Origin: an uncultured Enterococcus sp.
GTDB taxonomy: Bacteria; Bacillota; Bacilli; Lactobacillales; Enterococcaceae
Assembly: GCA_946409145.1 (NCBI GenBank)
Contig: CAMJVA010000091.1
Coordinates: forward strand, 1 to 6,676
DNA: 6,676 nucleotides
Direction of reading: 5' to 3'
The notes under the pieces were generated by a model. That model worked only from the letters and a program-made list of their open reading frames with translations. It made no database searches and was not told the DNA's origin. Shown here piece after piece: positions 1-6,147 of the stretch (position 1 is its first letter; every line of letters starts with the position of its first letter). The translations under genes and the position numbers were made by a program.

Positions 1-962
1 AACTGTTTGTCTTCTGTTACTTCAGGATCCATTAATTCTTTTGCTTTCATATTGGGAGTGGAGTAACCAATATACTCTGCATTTTGCGCAGCATTTTCGG
101 GTTTTAGCATAAAATTAATAAAATCATAAGCCCCTTGAGTGTTTTTGGCTGTTTTAGGAATGACAATATTATCAAACCACAAGTTAGAAGCTTCTTCTGG
201 AATAACATAATGAAGGTGTTCATTTTCATACATCATGTCCGCTGCTTCACCGGAAAAAGTCACCGCCACACTGGCTTCTTCATTGATCATATACATTTTA
301 ATTTCATCAGCAACAATGGCTTTAATATTTGGGGTTAAACTTTTTAAATGCTCTGCTGCTTTTTGAAGTTCTTCATTGTTTTTACTATTTAAAGAATAAC
401 CAAAAGTATTTAAGGAAAGTCCGATGACTTCTCTAGCTGAGTCAATGAGCATAATTTGGTCTTTAAATTCTGGTTTCCACAAATCTTCCCAATGTAAGAT
501 TTCGCCTTCTTTAACCATTTTGTCATTGTAAACAATCCCTAAAGTTCCCCAAAAATAAGGAATGGAATAAGTATTATTAGGATCAAAAGATTGGTTCATA
601 AACCGTGGATCCAGATTAGCTAAACCAGTGAGTTTTGTGTGATCAATGGGTAAAAGTAATTTTTCTTCAATCATTTTATCAATCATATATTCAGAAGGAA
701 TGGCAATATCGTAAGCCGTACCTCCTTGTTGAATTTTAGTGAACATGGCTTCATTTGAATCAAAGGTTTCATAATTCACTTTATAGCCTGTTTCTTTTTC
801 AAATTTGGTCAAAAGTTCCGGATCAATATAATCTCCCCAATTGTAAATAGTTACCACATGGGCGCCTGCTTTTCCTTTAGCGTGATCTACTTCATAAGCA
901 CCAATAGATAAAATCACAATAATGGCGACAATTCCAATGAGTAAAGTTTGTAATTTTTTCAT
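1..962 (-). CDS. potD: Spermidine/putrescine ABC transporter, substrate-binding protein PotD (partial, C-terminus outside window)
   Basis: Extracellular polyamine-binding protein that delivers spermidine or putrescine to the PotBC channel. The start ATG at 962-960 overlaps the potC stop (ATGA). The frame stays open to the window edge, giving 320 codons; relatives are about 350 residues, so some 30-40 C-terminal residues are missing. Residues 1-20 are a short basic start plus a hydrophobic segment, but no lipobox cysteine follows and the visible protein has no cysteine at all, so it is probably held by an uncleaved N-terminal anchor or is processed as a non-lipoprotein. Family hallmarks in order: YNWGDYIDP (40-48), TFDSNEAM (66-73), YDIAIPSEYMIDKM (84-97), SIPYFWGTLG (133-142), DSAREV (174-179), SNLWFDN (259-265), GYSTPN (299-304). 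Compared with E. coli PotD as remembered, the tryptophan 229 position is Phe236 and the aspartate 168 position is Ser175; both seem usual in the lactic-acid-bacterial branch. Function is inferred from homology and operon context with high confidence; substrate preference cannot be read. Confidence 0.95.
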   Translation of the reverse strand, partial: MKKLQTLLIGIVAIIVILSIGAYEVDHAKGKAGAHVVTIYNWGDYIDPELLTKFEKETGYKVNYETFDSNEAMFTKIQQGGTAYDIAIPSEYMIDKMIEEKLLLPIDHTKLTGLANLDPRFMNQSFDPNNTYSIPYFWGTLGIVYNDKMVKEGEILHWEDLWKPEFKDQIMLIDSAREVIGLSLNTFGYSLNSKNNEELQKAAEHLKSLTPNIKAIVADEIKMYMINEEASVAVTFSGEAADMMYENEHLHYVIPEEASNLWFDNIVIPKTAKNTQGAYDFINFMLKPENAAQNAEYIGYSTPNMKAKELMDPEVTEDKQ

Positions 963-1792
963 AGGAGATTAGCCACCTCCTCTTGGGCTTTTTTCGCCCT
1001 TTTTTGTTTTCTCGATAAGTTGTCTTGGGAAATAAAATAATAACCCACCACTAAAATTAAAGAGAATAAAAAGACTAAGGCAGATAAGGCGTTAATTTCT
1101 AAACTAATTCCTTGACGGGCTCTAGAGTAAATTTCCACAGATAAGGTAGTGAAACCATTTCCGGTCACGAAAAAGGTAACAGCAAAATCATCTAAAGAAT
1201 AAGTGAAGGCCATAAAATAGCCGGCAATAATCCCTGGAGTTAAAAAAGGCAAAATAATATTTTTAATCACTTGAAAATTATTTGCTCCAAGATCTCTAGC
1301 TGCATCTACCATAGAGTCGTTCATTTCTCTTAGTTTCGGCAGCACCATTAAGACCACAATGGGAATAGAAAAAGCCACGTGACTCATTAAGACACTGGAA
1401 AACCCTAATGTTAAGCCTAAAACCGTAAATAAAATTAAAAAACTAGCTCCAATAATAACATCAGGTGATACGAGTAAAATATTATTTAAACTCAATAAAA
1501 CATTTCGTTGCTGGCGCCGTTTTGCATAATAAATACCCATGGCCCCAAATGTTCCAATAATAGTGGCAATTAAAGCAGATAAAAAAGCTAGTTTAAACGT
1601 GTCTAATAAAATGACGATTAAACGGGTATCTTTAAATACAGCAGAAAAGTTATCCCAAGTAAATCCAGTGAAGCTCGTCATGGTTCCCCCATTATTAAAA
1701 GCGTAAAAAATCAAATAAAAAATAGGTATATATAACAAAGCGAAAACGAGGATTAAATAAATATTGGCAAAGCTAAATTTCTTTTTCTTCAT
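959..1792 (-). CDS. potC: Spermidine/putrescine ABC transporter, permease PotC
   Basis: One of the two membrane subunits of the polyamine importer, paired with PotB and driven by PotA. At 277 aa it is close to the family's usual 260-280. It begins with a basic MKKKK stretch and then about six hydrophobic segments (roughly residues 10-32, 62-90, 98-127, 133-152, 185-205 and 235-255). The cytoplasmic EAA loop that docks on the ATPase lies at about 162-182 (DAARDLGANN, then ILPFLTPG), and it is followed by the YSLDDFAVTFF segment (198-208) typical of PotC. The C-terminus is lysine/arginine-rich (260-269). The ATG shares one base with the potB stop (TAATG) and has a strong GGAGG ribosome binding site inside the end of potB. 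Its own stop overlaps the potD start by 4 nt. Confidence 0.95.
   Translation of the reverse strand: MKKKKFSFANIYLILVFALLYIPIFYLIFYAFNNGGTMTSFTGFTWDNFSAVFKDTRLIVILLDTFKLAFLSALIATIIGTFGAMGIYYAKRRQQRNVLLSLNNILLVSPDVIIGASFLILFTVLGLTLGFSSVLMSHVAFSIPIVVLMVLPKLREMNDSMVDAARDLGANNFQVIKNIILPFLTPGIIAGYFMAFTYSLDDFAVTFFVTGNGFTTLSVEIYSRARQGISLEINALSALVFLFSLILVVGYYFISQDNLSRKQKRAKKAQEEVANLL
976..981 (-). promoter_or_regulatory. potD ribosome binding site, self-complementary to the bases before the start codon
   Basis: AGGAGG (981-976 on the minus strand) lies inside the end of potC, 13 nt from the potD ATG, which is longer than usual. The five bases directly before the ATG are CTCCT (967-963), complementary to AGGAG, so the mRNA can form a 5-bp stem (6 with a G-U pair) that would hide the site unless potC is being translated through it. 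Pairing is seen in the sequence; a regulatory effect is inference. Confidence 0.5.
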
Positions 1793-2601
1793 TATTTAAC
1801 TCCTCCTTTTTTCTTTTTTTCACCGGTTAAAAACATGACTAATAACATGGCAATAATTAAAACAACCCCAATAGTAGAACCCATGCCCCAGTTTTGTGTC
1901 ACTAAAAAGTGTTCTTCAATGGCTGTTCCTAGAGTAATTACCCGGTTGCCTCCAATTAAACGAGTTAACATAAATAAAGAAAGGGAGGGAATAAAAACAG
2001 CTTGTACTCCTGCTTTCACTCCTTCTAATGACAAAGGAAAAATCACTCTACGAAAAGTATCTAGACTATTTGCTCCAAGGTCTCGACTAGCAGAGATTAA
2101 AGAAGGATTAATTTCTGAAATGGCATTAAAAATTGGCATAATCATAAATGGAATTTCAATATACGTAGCCACAAATAAAAAACTAAAATCCGTAAATAAA
2201 ATCTGTTTCGGACCAATTCCTAAAAATGAAAGAAAAGAATTCACTGACCCATGAATACTAAAAATACCAATAAAGGCATAAGCTTTTAGTAATAAATTCA
2301 CCCAAGTTGGTAAAATAATTAACATGAGCCAAAGATCTTTATGGCGAGTTTTATTTAAAAAATAGGCCGTTGGATAACTAATGAGTAAAGTGAAAACAGT
2401 AATTAAAAAAGCATAAAAAACGGAATTTAAAGTCATGGTCAAATAAGTGCCTGAAGAAAAATAAGTAGCATAATTACTTAAAGTAAAATTCCCGTTCATA
2501 TCAAAAAAAGATTGATAAACAATTAATAACACTGGGGCAATTACAAAAAGTAACAGCCAAATATAATAAGGAAGACCAAAAAATTTTCTTGCTTTTGTCA
2601 T
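1792..2601 (-). CDS. potB: Spermidine/putrescine ABC transporter, permease PotB
   Basis: First membrane subunit of the polyamine importer, expected to form a heterodimeric channel with PotC. At 269 aa it is of normal length (E. coli PotB is about 275-285). Hydrophobic segments lie at roughly 11-31, 59-82, 90-115, 138-160, 195-215 and 242-260. The EAA loop is at about 171-195 (ASRDLGANS, then RRVIFPLSLEGV). The segment LPTWVNLLLKAYA (97-109) is characteristic of the PotB/H branch. The ribosome binding site AAGGGGGAG overlaps the potA stop codon, 12 bp before this ATG. The C-terminal codons KKKKGGVK also encode the potC ribosome binding site, so potB and potC are probably translationally coupled. 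Confidence 0.95.
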   Translation of the reverse strand: MTKARKFFGLPYYIWLLLFVIAPVLLIVYQSFFDMNGNFTLSNYATYFSSGTYLTMTLNSVFYAFLITVFTLLISYPTAYFLNKTRHKDLWLMLIILPTWVNLLLKAYAFIGIFSIHGSVNSFLSFLGIGPKQILFTDFSFLFVATYIEIPFMIMPIFNAISEINPSLISASRDLGANSLDTFRRVIFPLSLEGVKAGVQAVFIPSLSLFMLTRLIGGNRVITLGTAIEEHFLVTQNWGMGSTIGVVLIIAMLLVMFLTGEKKKKGGVK

Positions 2602-2613
2602 TTTTTCTCCCCC

Positions 2614-3705
2614 TTACTCTTCATAACTTTCTAAGCGGGCGTCAAATTCCTCTTCAGATTCATTAAACCGCATCACATGAATATCTTCTGGTTCAAAGAA
2701 AAGTCCCACTTGACTGCCTTCTTTGGCTTTTCTTGTGGAGTGAACCATCCATTCATTTCCATATTCATCATAGCAAATAATCTCATAATGAACCCCTCTA
2801 AAAAGTTGGGTGTCCACTTTCACTACTAATTTTCCTTTTTCTGGAGTGGTTATGGATAAATCTTCCGGACGTAAGACCACTTCTACTCCTTCGTTTTTTC
2901 TCATGCCACCATCGACACATTCAAATTTTTTCCCAACAAATTCTACTAAATTATCTTCTAACATGGTTCCTTTGACAATATTACTTTCTCCTACAAAGTC
3001 CGCTACAAAATGATTAATCGGTTCATCGTAAATGTCAACGGGAGTGCCTGATTGAACGATTTTTCCTTTGTTCATTACAAAAATTTCATCACTCATAGCT
3101 AGAGCTTCTTCTTGATCGTGGGTAACGAAAATAAAAGTAATCCCTAAACGTTGTTGTAATTCTCGCAGTTCATATTGCATATCTGTCCGTAATTTTAAAT
3201 CAAGGGCTGATAAAGGTTCATCTAATAATAAAACGGAAGGTTCATTGACAATTGCTCTAGCAATGGCCACTCGTTGCCGTTGTCCTCCTGACATTTCATT
3301 AATTTCCCGATCTTCATAGCCAGCTAATTGGACCATTTTTAAAGCTTCTTTAACTTTAATTTTAATTTTATCTTTGGGTAATTTTTTAATTTTCAAACCA
3401 AAAGCGACATTATCAAACACATTCATATGAGGAAACAAGGCGTAATCTTGAAAAACAGTATTCACTTGCCGTTTATTTGCTGGAATATCGTTCATTCGTT
3501 TTCCTTTAAAATAAATATCTCCAGAAGTTGCCTCTGTAAAGCCGGCAATCATTCTTAAAATTGTTGTTTTTCCACAGCCAGAAGGACCTAAAAGGGTATA
3601 AAATTTTCCTTCTTCAATTTCGAAACTAACATTTTTCAATACAGGTTCTTGCGTGTCCTCGTATTGTTTAACTACATTACCAAAAGCAATAATTGGTGTT
3701 GCCAC
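2614..3705 (-). CDS. potA: Spermidine/putrescine ABC transporter, ATP-binding protein PotA
   Basis: Cytoplasmic ATPase that powers polyamine uptake through PotBC. The open frame extends upstream to an ATG at 3831 (405 aa). I choose the GTG at 3705-3703 (363 aa) because it has an AAAGGGG ribosome binding site 8 nt upstream, gives an N-terminus (M-ATPIIAFGNVVKQYED) that begins where PotA proteins normally begin, and the extra 42 codons are low-complexity, intergenic-like sequence. With this start: Walker A GPSGCGKTT at 40-48, Q-loop glutamine at 86 (FQDYALFPH), signature MSGGQRQR at 138-145, Walker B VLLLDEP at 158-164, D-loop SALD at 166-169, switch histidine at 196 (VTHD). The C-terminal TOBE-like domain carries VLRPEDL at 277-283. 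The signature has Met in place of the usual Leu before SGGQ, a mild change. It is the first gene of potABCD. Confidence 0.95.
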   Translation of the reverse strand: MATPIIAFGNVVKQYEDTQEPVLKNVSFEIEEGKFYTLLGPSGCGKTTILRMIAGFTEATSGDIYFKGKRMNDIPANKRQVNTVFQDYALFPHMNVFDNVAFGLKIKKLPKDKIKIKVKEALKMVQLAGYEDREINEMSGGQRQRVAIARAIVNEPSVLLLDEPLSALDLKLRTDMQYELRELQQRLGITFIFVTHDQEEALAMSDEIFVMNKGKIVQSGTPVDIYDEPINHFVADFVGESNIVKGTMLEDNLVEFVGKKFECVDGGMRKNEGVEVVLRPEDLSITTPEKGKLVVKVDTQLFRGVHYEIICYDEYGNEWMVHSTRKAKEGSQVGLFFEPEDIHVMRFNESEEEFDARLESYEE

Positions 3706-3713
3706 AACTTCAT

Positions 3714-3720
3714 CCCCTTT
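3714..3720 (-). promoter_or_regulatory. Ribosome binding site deciding the potA GTG start
   Basis: On the minus strand AAAGGGG ends 8 nt before GTG (3705-3703). The upstream ATG at 3831 has no comparable purine tract before it; the bases there read TTTTTATAGGTG. This is the main sequence reason for the 363-aa PotA. Confidence 0.7.
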
Positions 3721-3755
3721 ATTTTTTCTTTCACTACTGAAGATAAGTTTAACAG

Positions 3756-3784
3756 GTTTTAGGAATTTCGCTAGTATTTTCCAA
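3756..3784 (-). promoter_or_regulatory. Candidate promoter for potABCD (weak)
   Basis: On the minus strand TTGGAA (3784-3779) is followed after 17 bp by TAAAAC (3761-3756). Each hexamer matches the sigma-A consensus at four of six positions. Transcription would start near 3749, leaving about 44 nt before the potA GTG. An alternative is the extended -10 TGTTAAACT (3754-3746), which has no good -35. Neither is convincing; the operon must have a promoter in 3706-3913 unless it is read from further upstream. Confidence 0.25.
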
Positions 3785-3822
3785 GAAAAATTTATTTTGC
3801 TTTCTGAAAATAAAAAACTTGG
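3781..3822. repeat. Interrupted inverted repeat in the divergent intergenic region
   Basis: Outer arms CCAAG (3781-3785) and CTTGG (3818-3822) enclose inner arms TTTATTTT (3791-3798) and AAAATAAA (3807-3814), perfectly complementary over 8 bp around an 8-nt centre. Outer and inner stems are separated by A5 on one side and A3 on the other. It is not followed by a T-run on either strand, so it does not look like a terminator. It touches the candidate pot -35 and sits 28 bp upstream of the rightward -35, a plausible operator position. AT-rich inner arms can arise by chance, so function is uncertain. Confidence 0.45.
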
Positions 3823-3850
3823 AAAAAACACCTATAAAAAGAACCTTCCC

Positions 3851-3879
3851 TTGACAGAAAAAACCTTATTTTCTATAGT
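3851..3879 (+). promoter_or_regulatory. Sigma-A promoter of the yhdH-coaB-coaC operon
   Basis: TTGACA (3851-3856) is a perfect -35 hexamer. After exactly 17 bp, TATAGT (3874-3879) matches the -10 consensus at five of six positions. The predicted start of transcription is near 3886, giving a leader of about 28 nt that contains the AGGAGG at 3903-3908. No attenuator or riboswitch fits in so short a leader. The direct repeat AACCTT (3842-3847 and 3862-3867) flanks the -35. Confidence 0.85.
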
Positions 3880-3913
3880 TAAAGCAGCATGAAAAAACAT
3901 TTAGGAGGCACCT

Positions 3914-4882
3914 ATGAAAAACTTTTCAGCTTTCCTTTTGACTTTAGAAAATGGCCAAGTAGAAGGAAAAATAACTTCTTTACCTCTGTCATTTTTAAAT
4001 GACCAGTATGTCTTAATTAAAGTCATGTACTCTTCTATTAATTATAAAGATTTTCTCGCTTGTGAAACAAATGGTGGGGTCATTAGAAACTATCCCATGA
4101 TTCCTGGAATTGATTTAGCGGGTATTGTAGAAAAAAGTAATTCACCAGAATTTGCTGTAGGAGATCCGGTTATTGCTACGAGTTATACCATTGGTGTAAG
4201 TGAAAATGGTGGTTTTTCAAAATACGCTTCTGTGAAACCTGAATATTTAGTAAAACTCCCCTTTGGCCTTTCTTTAAAAGAAGCAATGATTTTAGGAACA
4301 GCCGGTTTGACAGCTGCTTTAAGCGTCAATGCCTTAAGAGAGCACGGTTTAAACAAAGACAGTCGCGTCCTTATTACGGGAGCTTCTGGAGGAGTAGCTT
4401 CTATTTCAAGTCTATTACTAGAACATCTTGGAGTCACACAGCAAACTTTGCTCTCACGAAAAAATTTGCCTTCTTTTAAAAATAAAGAACATTTGACACC
4501 AGATGAATTTTTACAAACTCCCGTTAAACTTTTAGGAAAACAAAATTATGATTTTGCCTTAGACTCAGTAGGTGGAGAAATTTTAAGTGCCCTTATTCCC
4601 CAAATTGCATATGGAGGCGCCATTGCCGCATTTGGAAATGCAGGCGGGATTAAACTAGAAACCACCGTCTTACCTTTTATTTTACGGGGAGTAAATTTAT
4701 TGGGAATTGATTCAGTAAATACCCCAAAAGCATTACGGGAAGAAATGTGGACTTTTTTAGCACAAGCACATTTGGATTTCAGCACTCTTTCTCTTTCAGA
4801 AATTTCTTTAAAAGATGTGCCTGAAGTCTTAAAAGAATTTAAAAACGGAACCCATATTGGTCGAACGATTATTGCAATGTAA
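3914..4882 (+). CDS. YhdH/AcuI-family NADPH-dependent oxidoreductase (quinone oxidoreductase-like MDR protein)
   Basis: Zinc-independent medium-chain dehydrogenase/reductase of the YhdH branch, whose characterised members reduce quinones or acrylyl-CoA with NADPH. The 322 aa length fits the family (about 325-330). Visible hallmarks: SSINYKD (40-46), RNYPMIPGIDLAG (58-70), ENGGFSKYA (97-105), AMILGTAGLTAAL (124-136), nucleotide-binding TGASGGVAS (155-163), FALDSVGG (214-221), YGG (233-235), PFILRGVNLLGIDSV (254-268). No alcohol-dehydrogenase zinc ligands are apparent. Two oddities: the glycine loop reads GGVA where relatives usually have GGVG, and the following segment (about 179-200) is about 4 residues shorter than E. 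coli YhdH and lacks the usual YLKxLGA helix, so cofactor use may differ. An AGGAGG site 5 nt before the ATG and the promoter at 3851 make it the first gene of the operon; coaB follows after 9 bp. The true substrate is unknown. Confidence 0.85.
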   Translation: MKNFSAFLLTLENGQVEGKITSLPLSFLNDQYVLIKVMYSSINYKDFLACETNGGVIRNYPMIPGIDLAGIVEKSNSPEFAVGDPVIATSYTIGVSENGGFSKYASVKPEYLVKLPFGLSLKEAMILGTAGLTAALSVNALREHGLNKDSRVLITGASGGVASISSLLLEHLGVTQQTLLSRKNLPSFKNKEHLTPDEFLQTPVKLLGKQNYDFALDSVGGEILSALIPQIAYGGAIAAFGNAGGIKLETTVLPFILRGVNLLGIDSVNTPKALREEMWTFLAQAHLDFSTLSLSEISLKDVPEVLKEFKNGTHIGRTIIAM

Positions 4883-4891
4883 GGAGAAAAA

Positions 4892-5581
4892 ATGAAACTA
4901 TTAATTACTGCAGGAGGCACTAGTGAAAAAATTGATGATGTTCGTAGTATCACCAATCATTCTAGTGGCAATACTGGAAAAACTTTAGCTGACTATTTTA
5001 AAAGCCAAGGACACTCTGTGACTTATGTCACTACAAAAGATGCCCTCCAACCAGAAAATGTCGATGAAAAATATTTTGTCTCTTCCACAGCTGATCTTGA
5101 AAAAACTTTAAAAAAATTATTACAACAACCTTTTGACGGAGTTATTCACGCTATGGCCGTGAGTGATTTCACCTTGGAAAATAGTTTTTCAAAAGAAGAA
5201 TATCTCCAGTTAACAAAAGAAAACACTTCTATTTTTAATGTTCCTGAAAATCTGCAAAAAGGAAAAATTTCTTCTAAGACGGATAACTTAATTTTGCTTT
5301 TGAAAAAAACACCAAAAATTATTTCACAAATTAAAAAATGGCAACCTACCACTCACTTAATTGGCTTTAAACTTTTAACCCAAGTTCCAAAAGAAGAATT
5401 ACTTGCTGTGGCTTTTGACTCTCTTCAAAAAAATCAAGCTGACTTAATTGTGGCTAATGACTTAACAGAAGTTACCAAAGACAGTCATCACGCTTATTTA
5501 GTTGGTCAAAACACCACACAAGAAGTGTTTACTAATTTAGAAATGGCCCAAGAAATTGAACGTTATTTGGAGGAAAAATAA
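4892..5581 (+). CDS. coaB: Phosphopantothenate--cysteine ligase CoaB
   Basis: Joins 4'-phosphopantothenate to cysteine using a nucleotide triphosphate, the second step of coenzyme A synthesis from pantothenate. It is a free-standing 229-aa protein, the form found in streptococci and enterococci, rather than the C-terminal half of a bifunctional CoaBC. Motifs in order: AGGTSEKIDDVRSITNHSSG (7-26, with the conserved Asn22), AMAVSDF (87-93), KISSK (125-129), IGFKL (157-161), DLIVANDL (184-191). No CoaC-type flavin domain precedes it. The ribosome binding site AAGGAG overlaps the stop of the upstream oxidoreductase gene. The stop TAA shares its last base with the coaC ATG, so the two are probably translated in a coupled way. 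Confidence is high. Confidence 0.95.
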   Translation: MKLLITAGGTSEKIDDVRSITNHSSGNTGKTLADYFKSQGHSVTYVTTKDALQPENVDEKYFVSSTADLEKTLKKLLQQPFDGVIHAMAVSDFTLENSFSKEEYLQLTKENTSIFNVPENLQKGKISSKTDNLILLLKKTPKIISQIKKWQPTTHLIGFKLLTQVPKEELLAVAFDSLQKNQADLIVANDLTEVTKDSHHAYLVGQNTTQEVFTNLEMAQEIERYLEEK

Positions 5582-6147
5582 TGGGAAAAACAATTTTACT
5601 AGGAATCAGTGCGAGTATCTCTGCTTATAAGGCAGCGGACTTAACTAATAAATTAACAAAAATGGGATATAAAGTGGATGTTATTATGACTAAAAATGCC
5701 ACAGAATTTATTACCCCTTTGACCATTCAGTCATTGAGTCATCGCACTGTTCATTTAGATACTATGGCTGAACCAGATCCTGCTTTAATCAATCACATTG
5801 CCTTAGCTAAAAAAGCCGATTTATTTCTCGTGGCCCCAGCAACGGCGAATATTATTGGAAAATTAGCCAATGGGATTTGCGATGATCTTTTATCCACTGT
5901 GGCCATGGCTATTTTACCCGAAACACCAAAATTAATTGCCCCAGCGATGAACACTTATATGTATGAAAATCCCATTAATCAAAAAAATCTAAAAAGTTTA
6001 AAAGAAGCAGGTTATAAAGAAATTGAACCACGAGAAGCCCTATTAGCTTGTGGAGATTATGGTAAGGGTGCCTTAGCTGATCTTGATAAAATTTTGACTA
6101 CTGTGACGGCTGTCTTAGAAAATACGCGAGGTACTTATGAAAAATAA
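5581..6147 (+). CDS. coaC: Phosphopantothenoylcysteine decarboxylase CoaC
   Basis: FMN-dependent decarboxylase that turns phosphopantothenoylcysteine into 4'-phosphopantetheine, directly after CoaB in the pathway. At 188 aa it is a complete stand-alone member of the HFCD flavoprotein family. Visible residues: the N-terminal flavin-fold strand GISASISAYKA (8-18), active-site His72 in INHIALAK, the FMN-binding APATANIIGKLANGICDDLL (85-104), substrate-clamping PAMN with Asn124 followed by MYENP, and the redox-active Cys157 in ACGDYGKGALAD (156-167). These correspond to E. coli His75, Asn125 and Cys158. A GGAGG site inside the end of coaB precedes the ATG. The 3' end overlaps the next gene by 11 nt. 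Confidence 0.96.
   Translation: MGKTILLGISASISAYKAADLTNKLTKMGYKVDVIMTKNATEFITPLTIQSLSHRTVHLDTMAEPDPALINHIALAKKADLFLVAPATANIIGKLANGICDDLLSTVAMAILPETPKLIAPAMNTYMYENPINQKNLKSLKEAGYKEIEPREALLACGDYGKGALADLDKILTTVTAVLENTRGTYEK

Noticed and set aside
135..338. 67-aa open frame on the plus strand
   Set aside because: Antisense to potD, which is confidently identified across the whole stretch.
1835..2254. 139-aa open frame on the plus strand opposite potB
   Set aside because: It lies wholly antisense to a well-conserved gene, has no recognisable domain and no convincing ribosome binding site; it is a shadow of potB codon use.
3340..3400. AT-rich repeated stretch (TTTTAATTTTAATTTT-like) in potA
   Set aside because: It encodes the lysine/isoleucine-rich helix KDKIKIKVKEALK in the ABC helical domain and keeps frame; simple composition explains it.
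3781..3822. Inverted repeat considered as a transcription terminator
   Set aside because: Both flanking genes point away from it and neither strand has a T-run after the right arm, so it has neither the place nor the form of an intrinsic terminator.
3889..3999. Possible upstream small ORF starting at ATG 3889, overlapping the start of the yhdH-like gene
   Set aside because: The ATG falls only a few bases after the predicted transcription start, has no ribosome binding site, and the product has no recognisable feature.
4546..4956. 136-aa open frame on the minus strand across the yhdH-like/coaB junction
   Set aside because: Antisense to two conserved genes, no family resemblance and no promoter or ribosome binding site seen.
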